Shown: positions 50,252 through 59,631, numbered from the stretch's first letter. The stretch: DNA of 64,000 nucleotides from Deltaproteobacteria bacterium (GCA_020848545.1 JADLHZ010000139.1:1-64000), one strand, 5' to 3'. Translations and numbers: made by a program. The notes: generated by a model not told the origin, from the letters alone.

Positions 50252-51232
50252 ATGGTGAATCCGCAGCGGGCAACGACCGATCGCGACTGTGCGGCGCAGC
50301 ACTTGCTCGCTTCCGTTGCGACCGCGCGCGCGGGAGAGACGGCCGGCGGTGCGCTCGATCGGCTCGAGCGTGCACCGCCCGCGTTGCTCGATCCGGTGTT
50401 CGTGCTCGACGATCGCGATGGCCTCGTCGGGATCTGCTCGCTCGGCCGGGTCATGGCCGCCGATCGCGCAGCGCGCTGCGATGTGCTGATGGCTCCCGTC
50501 GCGGTGAGCGTCCTGCCGAGCGACGACCAGGAGCACGTCGCGCTGCTCGCGATTCAGCACCGCACGAGCACCGTGCCGGTCGTGAGCGTGGACGGAAAGT
50601 TCATGGGAGTCGTTCCGCCTGCCGCGCTCTTCGACATCCTTTATCATGAGCACACCGAAGACCTGCATCGCCTCGCGGGTATCAGCCGCGAAGTCGTGCG
50701 CGCTCAGGCGGCCATCGAGGCGCCCCCCGTGCGGCGCGCGCGCGATCGCTTGCCCTGGTTGCTCGTCGGTCTCGCCGGCAGCAGCTTGGCGACGCTCGTC
50801 ATGGCGGCGTTCGAGCGGGTGATCGCGGAGCGCGTCGCCATCGCGTTCTTCGTTCCGGCCATCGTCTATCTCGCCGATGCGATGGGGACGCAGACCGAGG
50901 CGGTCGCGGTACGCGGCCTGTCGTTGAGCCGAGCCTCGATCTGGCACCTGTTGCGCGGCGAAGTTTGGACCGGCCTCATCATCGGGTCTGCGCTTGCGTT
51001 GATCGCGTTGGTCCTCGTCGGGATCGGCTTTCACGACTTCCGCCTCGGGCTCACCGTCGCGTTGTCGGTGCTCTCCGCCGGCGCGGTGGCGGCATCGCTA
51101 GGGTTGGCGCTGCCGTGGGTGCTGTCGCGCGCCGGGATCGATCCCGCGTTCGGCTCAGGACCGCTCGCGACGATCATCCAGGACGTGGTGAGCATCGGCA
51201 TCTACTTCGGGATGGTGACCTTGCTCTTGTGA
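50252..51232 (+). CDS. mgtE: MgtE-type divalent cation transporter lacking the N domain
   Basis: 326 residues from ATG 50252 (an in-frame ATG at 50225 lies inside the usp gene). Two CBS repeats at about 20-130 (VFVLDDRDGLVGICSLGRVMA, HRTSTVPVVSVDGKFMGVVPPAALFDIL) are followed by five TM helices (LPWLLVGLAGSSLATLVMAAFE, AIAFFVPAIVYLADAMGTQTEAVAVRGL, GSGPLATIIQDVVSIGIYFGMVTLLL). MgtE proteins usually have an extra N-terminal helical domain of about 130 residues that closes the gate at high Mg2+; it is missing here, so regulation must differ. Cotranscribed with the stress protein. Confidence 0.85.
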   Translation: MVNPQRATTDRDCAAQHLLASVATARAGETAGGALDRLERAPPALLDPVFVLDDRDGLVGICSLGRVMAADRAARCDVLMAPVAVSVLPSDDQEHVALLAIQHRTSTVPVVSVDGKFMGVVPPAALFDILYHEHTEDLHRLAGISREVVRAQAAIEAPPVRRARDRLPWLLVGLAGSSLATLVMAAFERVIAERVAIAFFVPAIVYLADAMGTQTEAVAVRGLSLSRASIWHLLRGEVWTGLIIGSALALIALVLVGIGFHDFRLGLTVALSVLSAGAVAASLGLALPWVLSRAGIDPAFGSGPLATIIQDVVSIGIYFGMVTLLL

Positions 51233-51551
51233 GCGGGTTGGCGGGTCGTCTCAGCGCTCAAGCAGGCACGCCCTGGCCTCCCACGCCTTGGCCTCCCACG
51301 CCCCTGGCCGCGCACGCGCACCTGACCGTGAACCCGGCCCTGGCCTCTTGCTGAGGGCGTTCAGCGGCAAAGACGCGCGGTCATGGACAGGGTCAGGTGC
51401 GCGTGCGCGGCCAGGGGCGTAGGAGGCCAAGGGCGTAGGAGGCCAAGGGCGTGGGAGGCCACGGGGCTTGGGCTGCTCAAGTCGATGCTGCTGATAACGT
51501 TCTACACGGTGCGCAGCGAATGCATGTTCTGCGAGCAGCTCGACTACAACC
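51233..51551. other. 319-nt gap between convergent genes
   Basis: It holds the long inverted/tandem repeat at 51271-51462 and no convincing gene. Short open frames across it are repeat-derived. Confidence 0.6.
51271..51462. repeat. Long inverted repeat built from 16-bp tandem units
   Basis: Left arm 51275-51327 pairs with 51391-51444 with two mismatches and one indel; the inner 30 bp are perfect. The loop is 63 nt. The outer parts are tandem copies of a unit like GGGCGTAGGAGGCCAA (three copies at 51415-51462 on the right, two on the left). Such a structure between converging genes could end transcription from both sides or be a decayed mobile element. Confidence 0.7.
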
Positions 51552-53951
51552 TCATCCGAATGGCGAAGCCCCTCCCGGCGATAGCCGCTCCTCCGCCGCG
51601 CGCACGCGCTCGCGGACCGCGATGACCGAGTCCGGGTTGAGCGAGATCGAGTCGATGCCGTACTCGACGAGCATCTCCGCGAAGGCGGGGTCGTCGCTCG
51701 GCGCCTGGCCGCAGAGACCCACCGTGACGCCGGCCGCATGCGCGCGCTCGATCACTTCGAGGATGAGCGTGGTGACGGCTTCGTTCTTCTCGTCGAAGCT
51801 CTCGGCCAGCAGCTCGGAGTCGCGATCGATGCCGAGCGTGAGCTGGGTGAGGTCGTTGCTGCCGATCGAGAAGCCGTCGAAGCGCTTGGCGAACTTCTCC
51901 GCCAAGATGACGTTCGACGGGATCTCGCACATGACGAGGACCTTGAGCTCGTGCTTGCCGCGCGCGAGCCCTGCTTCCGCCATGACCGAGAGCACCTTGT
52001 CCGCTTCGGCGAGCGTCCGGCAGAAGGGGATCATCAGCGCGATGTTGCCGAGCCCGAGCTCTTCGCGCGCCATCTTCATCGCCGCGCACTCGAGGAGGAA
52101 GGCCTCCTTGTAGCGCGGATGGTAGTAGCGGGACGCGCCGCGAAAGCCGATCATCGGGTTCTCTTCCGCCGACTCGAAGTCGCGGCCGCCGAGCAGGTTC
52201 GCGTACTCGTTGGTCTTGAAGTCGCTCATGCGGACGATGACGGGCTTTGGGTACTGCGAGGCGGCGAGCGTGGCGACACCTTGGGCGAGACGTTCGACGA
52301 AGAAGCGCCCGCCGCCCAGCGCTTCGAGCTTCGCGCGGGTCTCCGCGTCCGTCACGCGTTCGGGATGAAGCAGCGCCATCGGGTGCACGCCGATCTCGTT
52401 CGCGATGATGAACTCCATGCGGGCGAGCCCGATGCCGTCGGTCGGCAGGCGCCAATGCCGAAAGGCGCTCCCGGGGTCGGCCAGGTTCATCATGATCTTC
52501 GTGCGCGTCTTTGCCGCCGTGCCGATCGTCACGGCGCGCTTCTCGAAACGGAGCCGTCCGGCATAGACGCGCCCTTCGTCGCCTTCTGCGCACGAGACGG
52601 TGATCTCGCCCGCGAGGACTTGCGTGCCATTGCCGGTGCCGACGATCGCCGGGATGCCGAGCTCGCGGCTCAAGATCGCCGCGTGACAAGTGCGGCCACC
52701 GTGATTGGTCACGACGGCGGCGGCCTTGCGCATCAACGGGAGCCAATCCGGATCGGTCATCTCGGTCACGAGCACGCTTCCGGGCTCGAAGGGCTCGTCA
52801 GGACGAGAGAGAACGCGGGCACGTCCGGCGGCGATCGCGTCGCCGACGCTGCGCCCGCGGGCGAGCACGTTGCCAGAGTCCTGCAGCGTGAAGCGCGTGA
52901 CGGAGCCGGCGACCGCTTGCGACTGCACCGTCTCCGGGCGCGCTTGCACGATGAAGAGCTCGCCGGTGAGCCCGTCCTTGGCCCACTCGATGTCCATCGG
53001 CGTCTTCTTGCCGGCGCGCTTCGAGTAGTGATCTTCGATCTGCACCGCCCAGCGCGCGAGCGCCAGGGCGTCGTCGTCGTTCAACGCGAGCGCTGCGCGT
53101 GCGGCGTCCGGTGTGTCGATGTTCTTCGTCGTGCTGGCGCCACCCGCGAAGACCATCGTGTGGGCCTTGCTGCCGATCTTCTTGCGCAGGATCGGGCGCT
53201 GCGTGGCGTCTGCGAGCGCCGGCTTGAAGATCCAGATCTCGTCCGGGTCGATCGCGCCCTTCACGACGTTCTCGCCCAGGCCGTAGGCGGCGTTGATGAG
53301 GACGACGTTCGGAAAGCCGGTCTCGGTGTCGATGGTGAACATCACTCCGGCGCTGCCTTTGTCCGAGCGCACCATCTCCTGGACGCCGATCGAGAGCGCG
53401 ACCTTGCTGTGCTCGAAGCCCTTACTCTCGCGATAGGCGATGGCGCGGTCGGTGAAGAGCGAGGCGTAGCAACGCGTGCAGGCGGCGAGCAGCTCCGCGT
53501 CGCCGACGATGTTCAAGAACGTCTCCTGTTGGCCGGCGAAGCTCGCGGTCGGCAGATCCTCGGCGGTCGCGCTGCTGCGCACGGCCACCGAGACCGACGC
53601 GCCGCGACGGCGACACAGCTCGGCGTACGCCGCTGTGATCTCTCGCTTCAACTCGGCCGGAAGCTCGGCAGCGAGAAAGAGCCCGCGGATGGCGCGTCCA
53701 GCGGCGGTCAGCGACTGCTCGCCGCGGTGGTAGCGGTCGAGCGCTTGCTGAATGAGCGGCGCGAGGCCGTTGTGCTCGAGCAAGCTCCGATAGGCGCGCG
53801 AGGTCAGCGCAAAGCCTCCAGGCACGCGAATGCCCGCCGCGCCGAGCTCGCGGATCATCTCGCCGAGTGAGGCGTTCTTGCCGCCCACGGTCGGCACGTC
53901 GTGGTTGTTGATGGCGTCGAACCAAACGAGGAGGGCGTCGCGTCGAGTCAT
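51552..53951 (-). CDS. ppsA: Phosphoenolpyruvate synthase (pyruvate, water dikinase)
   Basis: 799 residues. ATP-grasp domain about 20-340 (VGGKNASLGEMIREL, VAVRSSATAEDLPTASFAGQQETFLN), swivelling phosphohistidine domain with GGRTCHAAILSRELGIPAI (His423), and PEP-binding barrel (NPMIGFRGASRYYHP, CEIPSNVILAEKFA, IGSNDLTQLTLGIDRDS, catalytic Cys in VGLCGQAPSDDP). Converts pyruvate and ATP to PEP, AMP and Pi, the entry to gluconeogenesis. Last gene of a Usp-Ca2+ ATPase-NTPase-PpsA operon. Linking it to stress proteins suggests a carbon-conserving response. Confidence 0.95.
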   Translation of the reverse strand: MTRRDALLVWFDAINNHDVPTVGGKNASLGEMIRELGAAGIRVPGGFALTSRAYRSLLEHNGLAPLIQQALDRYHRGEQSLTAAGRAIRGLFLAAELPAELKREITAAYAELCRRRGASVSVAVRSSATAEDLPTASFAGQQETFLNIVGDAELLAACTRCYASLFTDRAIAYRESKGFEHSKVALSIGVQEMVRSDKGSAGVMFTIDTETGFPNVVLINAAYGLGENVVKGAIDPDEIWIFKPALADATQRPILRKKIGSKAHTMVFAGGASTTKNIDTPDAARAALALNDDDALALARWAVQIEDHYSKRAGKKTPMDIEWAKDGLTGELFIVQARPETVQSQAVAGSVTRFTLQDSGNVLARGRSVGDAIAAGRARVLSRPDEPFEPGSVLVTEMTDPDWLPLMRKAAAVVTNHGGRTCHAAILSRELGIPAIVGTGNGTQVLAGEITVSCAEGDEGRVYAGRLRFEKRAVTIGTAAKTRTKIMMNLADPGSAFRHWRLPTDGIGLARMEFIIANEIGVHPMALLHPERVTDAETRAKLEALGGGRFFVERLAQGVATLAASQYPKPVIVRMSDFKTNEYANLLGGRDFESAEENPMIGFRGASRYYHPRYKEAFLLECAAMKMAREELGLGNIALMIPFCRTLAEADKVLSVMAEAGLARGKHELKVLVMCEIPSNVILAEKFAKRFDGFSIGSNDLTQLTLGIDRDSELLAESFDEKNEAVTTLILEVIERAHAAGVTVGLCGQAPSDDPAFAEMLVEYGIDSISLNPDSVIAVRERVRAAEERLSPGGASPFG

Positions 53952-53988
53952 GGAGCGCTCCGATGCAAAGCGAAAGCCAAGCGTGGGA

Positions 53989-54597
53989 TCATGCGCTCTC
54001 CCGGCAGCACGCAGGCAGCTCGTTGCGCAGGCAGTCGACGGCGGCCTGCGCCTTCGCCAGGAAGTTCGTCGTCGCCGGCACGATCGTCCGCCGGGGATGC
54101 CCGGCCCAAAGGGCTTCGATCCTGGCGTCGATGGCCGCCGCCTCCTTCGCGGATTCGATGCGCAGCGGGTTGTCGTGGTTGTAGCCGTTGTGGGCCGGCG
54201 GTGTGCGCAGATGAATGACGACCTCGTAGCGCGCAAGCTCGCTCGCGAGCGAGGTGCCGACGGCCGACCAGAGATCGCCGGGACCCGGCCAGTACGCGCC
54301 GCCATCGACGGTCCCTCGATCGCACAGCACCAAGGCGGCGTTCTGGGCCTCGGCGATGGCTTCGAGCTCGCGCTGAACGAAGTAGATCGCGCGTTGCCCT
54401 GCCTGGCGTATCAGCGGATCCGCGGCGCGCGGAAAGCCACCGCTGAACAGAATCCCGGCCGACTCGGGCAAGAGGACCACGTGCTTGCAGAATGTCTGCC
54501 GCACCAACTCGAGCACCGCCGTCTTTCCGGCGCCCGGTCCCCCGGTGAGCACGATGCGACGTTGCTTGTGCGATCGATCGCAGTGGCAGGGCTTCAT
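53989..54597 (-). CDS. P-loop NTPase (AAA_28-like)
   Basis: 202 residues. Walker A GGPGAGKT at about 18-25 and a Walker-B-like strand ALVLCDRGTVDGGAYWPG. The N terminus has a Cys/His cluster ([12 protein letters not shown]). The pattern fits AAA_28, small kinase-like ATPases of unknown substrate. ATG 54597 overlaps the ATPase stop by 4 nt, and the PEP synthase gene starts 38 nt downstream. It might phosphorylate or regulate PpsA, but PEP synthase regulatory protein (PSRP) motifs are not seen. Confidence 0.72.
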   Translation of the reverse strand: MKPCHCDRSHKQRRIVLTGGPGAGKTAVLELVRQTFCKHVVLLPESAGILFSGGFPRAADPLIRQAGQRAIYFVQRELEAIAEAQNAALVLCDRGTVDGGAYWPGPGDLWSAVGTSLASELARYEVVIHLRTPPAHNGYNHDNPLRIESAKEAAAIDARIEALWAGHPRRTIVPATTNFLAKAQAAVDCLRNELPACCRESA

Positions 54598-57023
54598 CGA
54601 TGGCTCCAAGCTCGGCGCCCGAGCTTCAGCAGCTCCAGAACGGAGACGGGGACGAAAGCAAGTCCGAGCGCCATGAGCCCGTCGGACCATGCCAACGCTT
54701 CGATCCCGAAGAGTCGCTGCGTGATGGGAAGTTGCTGCACGGCGACCTGCAACGAGGCGGTGACCGCAACGACCGCGAGCAAACGCAGGTTGGTGAACGC
54801 GCCGACCTCCCAGAGGAGCTTCGTCGGGCTTCGCGCGGCGAACGCTCGCAGCACCTCGGAGAAGACGAGCACGAAGAACGCGAGGCTCCGGGCCTGTTGC
54901 AGATCGCGTGCGCCGAGGGCCCAGAAGAACACGCCGAGGACGAGCGCCGCCTCGAGCGAACCGGTGAGCGCGATCGCGAGCCACTGCTTCTTGCCGAGCA
55001 TCGGCTCGTTGGGCGGCCGTGGCGGCGTTTGCATCAGCTCGTCGTTGACGGGATCCGACACGAGCGCGAGGGCCGGCAGCCCGTCGGTGACGAGGTTGAT
55101 CCACAGCAAGTGCAGCGGGAGCAGCGGCGTCGGCAGACCAACGGCGGCGGCGATGAGCATGATGGCGAGCTCGGCCGCGTTTCCCGTGAGCAAGTACACG
55201 AGCGTCTTTCTGATGTTTTCGAAAATGCCGCGCCCTTCGCGCACGCCGGCCACGATGCTCGCGAAGTTGTCATCGGTGAGGATCACGTCCGACGCTTCAC
55301 GGGTCACCTCGGTGCCGGTGCCCATGGCGATGCCGATGTTCGCTTCGCGCAGCGCCGGCGCGTCGTTCACGCCGTCGCCCGTCATCGCCACGATGGCGCC
55401 GCGCTCTTTCCACCGCCGAACGATGTCGAGCTTCTGCTCAGGCGTCGCGCGCGCATGCACGACCTCGCTGGCCGTGTCGGAGGGCGTGAGGATGCCGAGC
55501 TCCCGCGCGATCGCTTGCGCCGTGATCGGGTGATCGCCCGTGATCATCACCGTCTTCACGCCGGCCGCGCGCGCCTCCTTCACCGCGGCGATCGCCTCGG
55601 TGCGCGGTGGATCGGCGATGCCGACGAGCCCGACGAGGGTCAGGCCGTCCTCGTTCGCTCCGGTGCCGGTGGCGACGGCGAGCACACGCAAACCGCGCTC
55701 GGCCATCTGGGCGTTCGCGGTGCGCGCCAAGGGCACGTCGCGCTCGCATTTGTCGAGCACGCGCTCGACGGCGCCTTTGACGTAGAGCACGCCGTCCTGG
55801 CGCTGGATCGACATGCGCTTGCGTTCGGCGTCGAAGGGATTCTCGGCGACCCGCGGGCGGTCGCGTTCGATGTTCGCGCGACGAATGCTTCGTTCGGCGC
55901 CGGCGATCAGGATCGCGAGCTCCGTGGGATCGCCGGTGCCGCCGTGCTCGTCGGCGGAGAGCTCGGCGTCGCAGCAGGCCGCCGCCGCGTCGAGCAGGCG
56001 GAGGTGATCGTCGCCCCAGAGCTCGCGCACGCGCATCACGCCGGTGGTCAGCGTGCCCGTCTTGTCCGTGCAGATGACGGTGGCGGAGCCGAGCGTTTCG
56101 ACGGCCGGAAGCTTCCGAACGAGCACGTGGCGCGAGGCCATGCGCTGCACGCCGAGCGCGAGCGCGATCGTGACGATCGCCGGCAAGCCTTCCGGAACCG
56201 CGGCGACGGCGAGCGAGACCGCGGAGATCAAGACGTCGAGCCAGGCGCGCTGATGCAGAAGTCCGAGCAGCGCGACGAGCACGACGATCCCGAGGCACGC
56301 GTAGAGCAGCATCTGGCTCACGCGGGCGAGCCGTCGCTGCAGAGGCGTCGCTTCGTCGGTGGTCGTCGCCAAGAGGTGCGCGATCTTTCCGAGCTCGGTG
56401 CGCATGCCGGTCGCCTCGACGAGCGCCCGCGCGACGCCGCCGACGACGGCCGTGCCCATGAACACCGTGCTCGGTCGATCGATCGGACCGCGCGCGTCGG
56501 TCTCTCGGCTTTCTCCGGCCGCCTTTTCGACGGGCATGCTCTCGCCGGTGAGCGGCGCTTCGTTCGTCAGGAGGTTGTGCGCTTCGAGGAGTCGCCCGTC
56601 CGCGGCGATGACGTCGCCGGCCTCGAGCAGCAGCACGTCGCCGCGCACAATCTGCGCCGAAGGGATGACGGCCACCGCTCCGTTGCGCAGGACCCGCGCG
56701 CGCGGCGCGGTCATCGAGCGCAACGCCTGCACGGCGCGTTCGGCGCGATACTCCTGCATGAAGCCGACGATGGCGTTGATGATGATGATCGCGGCGATGG
56801 CGATCGCGTCGGCGATTTCACCGAGCGCGGCCGAGAGGGCGCTGGCGCCGAGCAAGAGCAAGACGAGGGGGCTCTTGAACTGACCGAGCAGCAACACCCA
56901 GACGGACGGCGGCGGCGCATGCGCGATCTCGTTCGGACCATCGGCCGCCAGGCGGTGCGCGGCCTCCGAATCGCTCAGCCCCGCTGTCGGGTCGTCGATC
57001 GAGGAGCGCGCGGCGTCGGACAT
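54594..57023 (-). CDS. P-type Ca2+ ATPase (SERCA/PMR1-like)
   Basis: 809 residues. N-terminal cation-ATPase domain ([19 protein letters not shown]), actuator TGES (159-162), TM4 VPEGLP (276-281), phosphorylated Asp320 in DKTGT, nucleotide and hinge motifs ([40 protein letters not shown]). TM5 NAAEL and TM6 [12 protein letters not shown] keep the Asn/Glu and Asn/Thr/Asp ligands of both SERCA Ca2+ sites, so Ca2+ is the likely ion. Exports or sequesters Ca2+. ATG 57023 is used; ATG 57035 is in frame. Second gene of the usp-led minus-strand operon. Confidence 0.92.
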   Translation of the reverse strand: MSDAARSSIDDPTAGLSDSEAAHRLAADGPNEIAHAPPPSVWVLLLGQFKSPLVLLLLGASALSAALGEIADAIAIAAIIIINAIVGFMQEYRAERAVQALRSMTAPRARVLRNGAVAVIPSAQIVRGDVLLLEAGDVIAADGRLLEAHNLLTNEAPLTGESMPVEKAAGESRETDARGPIDRPSTVFMGTAVVGGVARALVEATGMRTELGKIAHLLATTTDEATPLQRRLARVSQMLLYACLGIVVLVALLGLLHQRAWLDVLISAVSLAVAAVPEGLPAIVTIALALGVQRMASRHVLVRKLPAVETLGSATVICTDKTGTLTTGVMRVRELWGDDHLRLLDAAAACCDAELSADEHGGTGDPTELAILIAGAERSIRRANIERDRPRVAENPFDAERKRMSIQRQDGVLYVKGAVERVLDKCERDVPLARTANAQMAERGLRVLAVATGTGANEDGLTLVGLVGIADPPRTEAIAAVKEARAAGVKTVMITGDHPITAQAIARELGILTPSDTASEVVHARATPEQKLDIVRRWKERGAIVAMTGDGVNDAPALREANIGIAMGTGTEVTREASDVILTDDNFASIVAGVREGRGIFENIRKTLVYLLTGNAAELAIMLIAAAVGLPTPLLPLHLLWINLVTDGLPALALVSDPVNDELMQTPPRPPNEPMLGKKQWLAIALTGSLEAALVLGVFFWALGARDLQQARSLAFFVLVFSEVLRAFAARSPTKLLWEVGAFTNLRLLAVVAVTASLQVAVQQLPITQRLFGIEALAWSDGLMALGLAFVPVSVLELLKLGRRAWSHR

Positions 57024-57063
57024 GGATGGCCTCATTGCAAGCCGCACGCCCGCCTGCACCCGA

Positions 57064-57972
57064 TCAGGCGAGGGCATTGCCGCGAATGATGAGCACGCTC
57101 CGGTCGGCCACGTTGACGATGCGGCCGGCGGTCGTCCCGAGCACGCGGTCGAGCGCGTCGAAACCGTGCGAGCCGATGACGAGCAAGGTCGCGTCCTTGT
57201 CGCGCGCGATGTCACGCACGATCTCCGACGGAATACCGATGCGCGCGCAGGCCTCGCCCGGAACACCGTCCGGCAGCGAGCCCCGGATCTTGTCGAGCGC
57301 GACCTTTGCCGCCTGCTCGAGCAGCGCCATGATCTCGTCGGGTCCCTTGCCCCAGATCGCCGGCGTCACTTCGTTGGGCGGAACGACGCCGCGAATCAGG
57401 ATGATCCTGCCGCTGCTCGGTCGCGCCAACGCAACGGCCGCATTGAGAACGCCCGTCGCTCGTTCTGAGCCATCATGGGCGACGGCGATGCGCTCGAAAC
57501 CGACAGGTGCCTTCTGCTCCGGCGCCTGGCGCACGACGAGCACCGAACATTCGGCGCGGTTCGCCACCTTCGCTGCCGTCGTGCCGAGCATGCGCTCGAC
57601 CGGCCGGTAGCCGTGCGCGCCGAGGACGATGAGGCTCGCGTTCCGCCGCTTCGCTTCGTTGACCAGCATGCGCCAGGGAGCCGCTGCTTCCACCTTCTGA
57701 TCGATCACGGTGCCCGGGTGGAACTGTTCAGCAGCCTTGGCCACCGCTGCGCGCGTCGATTTGTCGAGCGCGCTCGTGAGGGAATCGCCGTTCCAGGTCG
57801 CGAGCTCCGCTGGAATCAGCCCACGGAGCTCGAGCCCTTCGACGGCACCGGCGAGGACGACGCTTGCGTTCATCCTCTCCGCCATCAGGCGAGCTGCTTC
57901 GATGACTTTTTGGGCGCGGGGAGAAGAGTCGATACCGACGACCATGACGGGTTTGCTCATGCCTTGGTTCAT
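57064..57972 (-). CDS. Two-domain universal stress protein
   Basis: 302 residues, two UspA folds. Domain 1: VMVVGIDSSPRAQKVIEAAR ... LIVLGAHGYRPVERMLGTTAAKVANRAECSVLVVR. Domain 2: ERIAVAHDGSERATGVLNAA ... LLVIGSHGFDALDRVLGTTAGRIVNVADRSVLIIR. Both carry a textbook G-x2-G-x9-G-T ATP loop. ATG 57972 fits the expected start from the sigma54-like element at 57984-57999; ATG 57960 is an alternative. Heads the operon with the Ca2+ ATPase, NTPase and PEP synthase. Closest in window to the protein at 61120. Confidence 0.9.
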   Translation of the reverse strand: MNQGMSKPVMVVGIDSSPRAQKVIEAARLMAERMNASVVLAGAVEGLELRGLIPAELATWNGDSLTSALDKSTRAAVAKAAEQFHPGTVIDQKVEAAAPWRMLVNEAKRRNASLIVLGAHGYRPVERMLGTTAAKVANRAECSVLVVRQAPEQKAPVGFERIAVAHDGSERATGVLNAAVALARPSSGRIILIRGVVPPNEVTPAIWGKGPDEIMALLEQAAKVALDKIRGSLPDGVPGEACARIGIPSEIVRDIARDKDATLLVIGSHGFDALDRVLGTTAGRIVNVADRSVLIIRGNALA

Positions 57973-57983
57973 GCGTCCGAGTT

Positions 57984-57999
57984 TTCACGCGGCATGCCA
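57984..57999 (-). promoter_or_regulatory. Sigma54-like promoter, imperfect -12
   Basis: Minus-strand TGGCATGCCGCGTGAA has an excellent -24 but GTGA rather than TTGC at -12. Distance to ATG 57972 equals that at 44755-44770. Confidence 0.4.
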
Positions 58000-58036
58000 T
58001 GGAAAATCCGAGAAAAGCCGCGAGAAGGGCACCTGC

Positions 58037-58062
58037 CGGTAACGGAGCGTTTCCAAAACGCT
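58037..58062. promoter_or_regulatory. GGTAACG element and adjacent palindrome between divergent usp genes
   Basis: CCGGTAACGG (58036-58045) followed by AGCGTTT-CCA-AAACGCT (58046-58062, a perfect 7-bp inverted repeat). The pair sits midway between the -24 elements at 57999 and 58099. Confidence 0.6.
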
Positions 58063-58098
58063 ACACCTCAGGTGTGCGCTGCGCTTGACGCGCGTCGG

Positions 58099-58114
58099 TG
58101 GCGCGCGCGTTGCA
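58099..58114 (+). promoter_or_regulatory. Sigma54 promoter of usp gene
   Basis: TGGCGCGCGCGTTGCA, full match to the key bases; TSS near 58125, leader about 15 nt with AGAGGAG before ATG 58140. Confidence 0.7.
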
Positions 58115-58139
58115 GACGCGCAGCAGAGGAGACAACCGC

Positions 58140-59024
58140 ATGAAAGAGATCCTGCTTCCGTTCGACTTCTCTCGCCACTCGCAACGCGCGCTCGAGCTCG
58201 CGCTCGCGGGCTGTCCGTTCGGGACCGAAGTGAGCCTGACGGTCGTCCACATCCTCGACGCGGCGCTCTACGATCGCATTCTGCCGGGGCGCCCTTTGCC
58301 ACCGGTCTCTGCCGTCGACGGCTTCCTGCGCGCTGAAGTGGCGAAGGCGAGCGCGCAAGCGCCGGCGAAGATGGCGAAGGTCACGGTGCGCGTCATCACG
58401 GGCAAGGTCGTCCCTGAGCTCGCATCGTTGCTGCGAAGCGCGGCGTATGACGGCGCCGTGATCGGTGGCCAGGGCCACGGCGGCGCCGCCGAAGCGCTGC
58501 TCGGAACCACGGCGCGCAGGCTCGTCCGACAAACGACCGTTCCCGTCTATGTGGTCAAGCGCGCGAACGCGACCACGCTGCCGAAGAAGGTTCTTTGCGC
58601 TGTCGCTCTCGACGAGACGGCGGGTGCGGCATTGCTCGCCGGCCGCGACCTCGTCCGGAAGCTCGACGTCGCGCTCGAGACCCTCACCGTGATTCAAACG
58701 GATGGCTGGCCGTACGCGGCTCACTTTCCTTCTGACTATACTGGGCAGCTCGCGCGCGAGTGGAAGGATGAGGCGCTGAAGGCGTGCGCGAAGGCCGAAA
58801 AGCGGCTCCGCGAGCTCGAGACGGAGATCCTCGGCGAGCTCGCGTCGAAGGCTCAACACGCGGACTGCGGCGCGGTGGCATCGCTCATCGTTCGCCACGG
58901 CGAGCGTTACGACACGATCTTGCTCGCGGCACAGCGGGAAGCGCGACCGGCGTTGCTGACCTTCGGCACGACGATCGAAGGCGTCCTCGAGCGAGCGACC
59001 ACCGACGTCATGATCGCCCGTTAG
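58140..59024 (+). CDS. Two-domain universal stress protein
   Basis: 294 residues. Domain 1: KEILLPFDFSRHSQRALELAL, loop GGQGHGGAAEALLGTTARRLVRQTTVPVYVVK. Domain 2: KKVLCAVALDETAGAALLAGRD and a degenerate C-terminal loop (LLAAQREARPALLTFGTTIEGVLERATTDVMIAR). The N-terminal DFS and GGQGHGG signatures link it to the 49398 protein. Domain 2 probably does not bind ATP. Strong sigma54 promoter and enhancer-like site upstream; divergent from the usp-led operon. Confidence 0.88.
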   Translation: MKEILLPFDFSRHSQRALELALAGCPFGTEVSLTVVHILDAALYDRILPGRPLPPVSAVDGFLRAEVAKASAQAPAKMAKVTVRVITGKVVPELASLLRSAAYDGAVIGGQGHGGAAEALLGTTARRLVRQTTVPVYVVKRANATTLPKKVLCAVALDETAGAALLAGRDLVRKLDVALETLTVIQTDGWPYAAHFPSDYTGQLAREWKDEALKACAKAEKRLRELETEILGELASKAQHADCGAVASLIVRHGERYDTILLAAQREARPALLTFGTTIEGVLERATTDVMIAR

Positions 59025-59039
59025 ACGCTGGTCCCTTGC

Positions 59040-59054
59040 TACCGAAAGGTAACG
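59040..59054. promoter_or_regulatory. GGTAACG inverted repeat
   Basis: TACC-GAAA-GGTA with AACG following, 72 nt before the next sigma54 -24 element and directly after the usp stop. The stem could also act as a weak terminator. Confidence 0.45.
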
Positions 59055-59125
59055 CGTTCGCCATCAGGGTGACGGGTTGGGATCATGCGAAGGGCGGATC
59101 CCACGGCAAACAGGGCCACTTCGGT

Positions 59126-59141
59126 TGGTGTGTCGTTTGCA
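59126..59141 (+). promoter_or_regulatory. Sigma54 promoter of host-attachment-family gene
   Basis: TGGTGTGTCGTTTGCA; -24 partial (TGGTGTG), -12 TTTGCA perfect. Only 12 nt separate it from ATG 59154, so any transcript would be nearly leaderless. Confidence 0.55.
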
Positions 59142-59153
59142 AAACCCACCCAG

Positions 59154-59624
59154 ATGAAGACGATTTGGGTTTTGGTGGCGAACAAAGCGCGGGCGGTGGT
59201 CCTCTCGACGAGCTCACGGCATGAACGGCCGATGGTCGTCGACGTCATCGAGCACCCCGAAGGCCGGCTCTTGGACAGCGCGCTCAAGAGCGATCGGCCG
59301 GGTCAAACCTTCGACAGCCGAGGCGTCGCGCGGCATTCCGTCCAACCGAACGAGAGCCCGAGCAAGCACGAGACGCGCGTCTACGTCCACGAGCTCTCGC
59401 TCATGCTCGACGCGGCCGCCGATGCCGGCAAGTTCGACCAGCTGGTCCTCGTCTGCTCGCACGAGCTCCTCGGTGAGCTGCGCAACGCTTTGCACGCGCA
59501 AGTGTCCGCGCGGGTGGTGCTCGAGGTCGCCAAGGACATCGCCAAGTGGAGCGACCCGGAGATCATCGCCGCGGCCCGCAAGATCATCGACGAAGAAGGT
59601 CGGCTCGGCGTGAGCGGAGCCTGA
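59154..59624 (+). CDS. Host-attachment (pfam10116)-family protein
   Basis: 156 residues from ATG 59154. KTIWVLVANKARAVVLSTS, then the variable middle with FDSRGVARHSVQPNESPSKHETRVYVHELSLML, and FDQLVLVCSHELLGELRNAL ... VVLEVAKDIAKWSDPEIIAAARKII match the family first named for Agrobacterium-like host attachment, structurally related to eRF1 domains. In non-symbionts it is usually in stress clusters; ribosome or stress function is likelier than attachment. No ribosome binding site is visible. Confidence 0.8.
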   Translation: MKTIWVLVANKARAVVLSTSSRHERPMVVDVIEHPEGRLLDSALKSDRPGQTFDSRGVARHSVQPNESPSKHETRVYVHELSLMLDAAADAGKFDQLVLVCSHELLGELRNALHAQVSARVVLEVAKDIAKWSDPEIIAAARKIIDEEGRLGVSGA

Positions 59625-59631
59625 GGTGCGG

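Noticed and set aside
51415-51462. Possible CRISPR-like direct repeats
   Set aside because: Units are 16 bp in direct tandem without spacers and no cas genes are near.
54600-57089. An 829-codon open frame on the plus strand
   Set aside because: Antisense to a complete P-type ATPase; the product is composed mainly of R, E, H, D and A without motifs.
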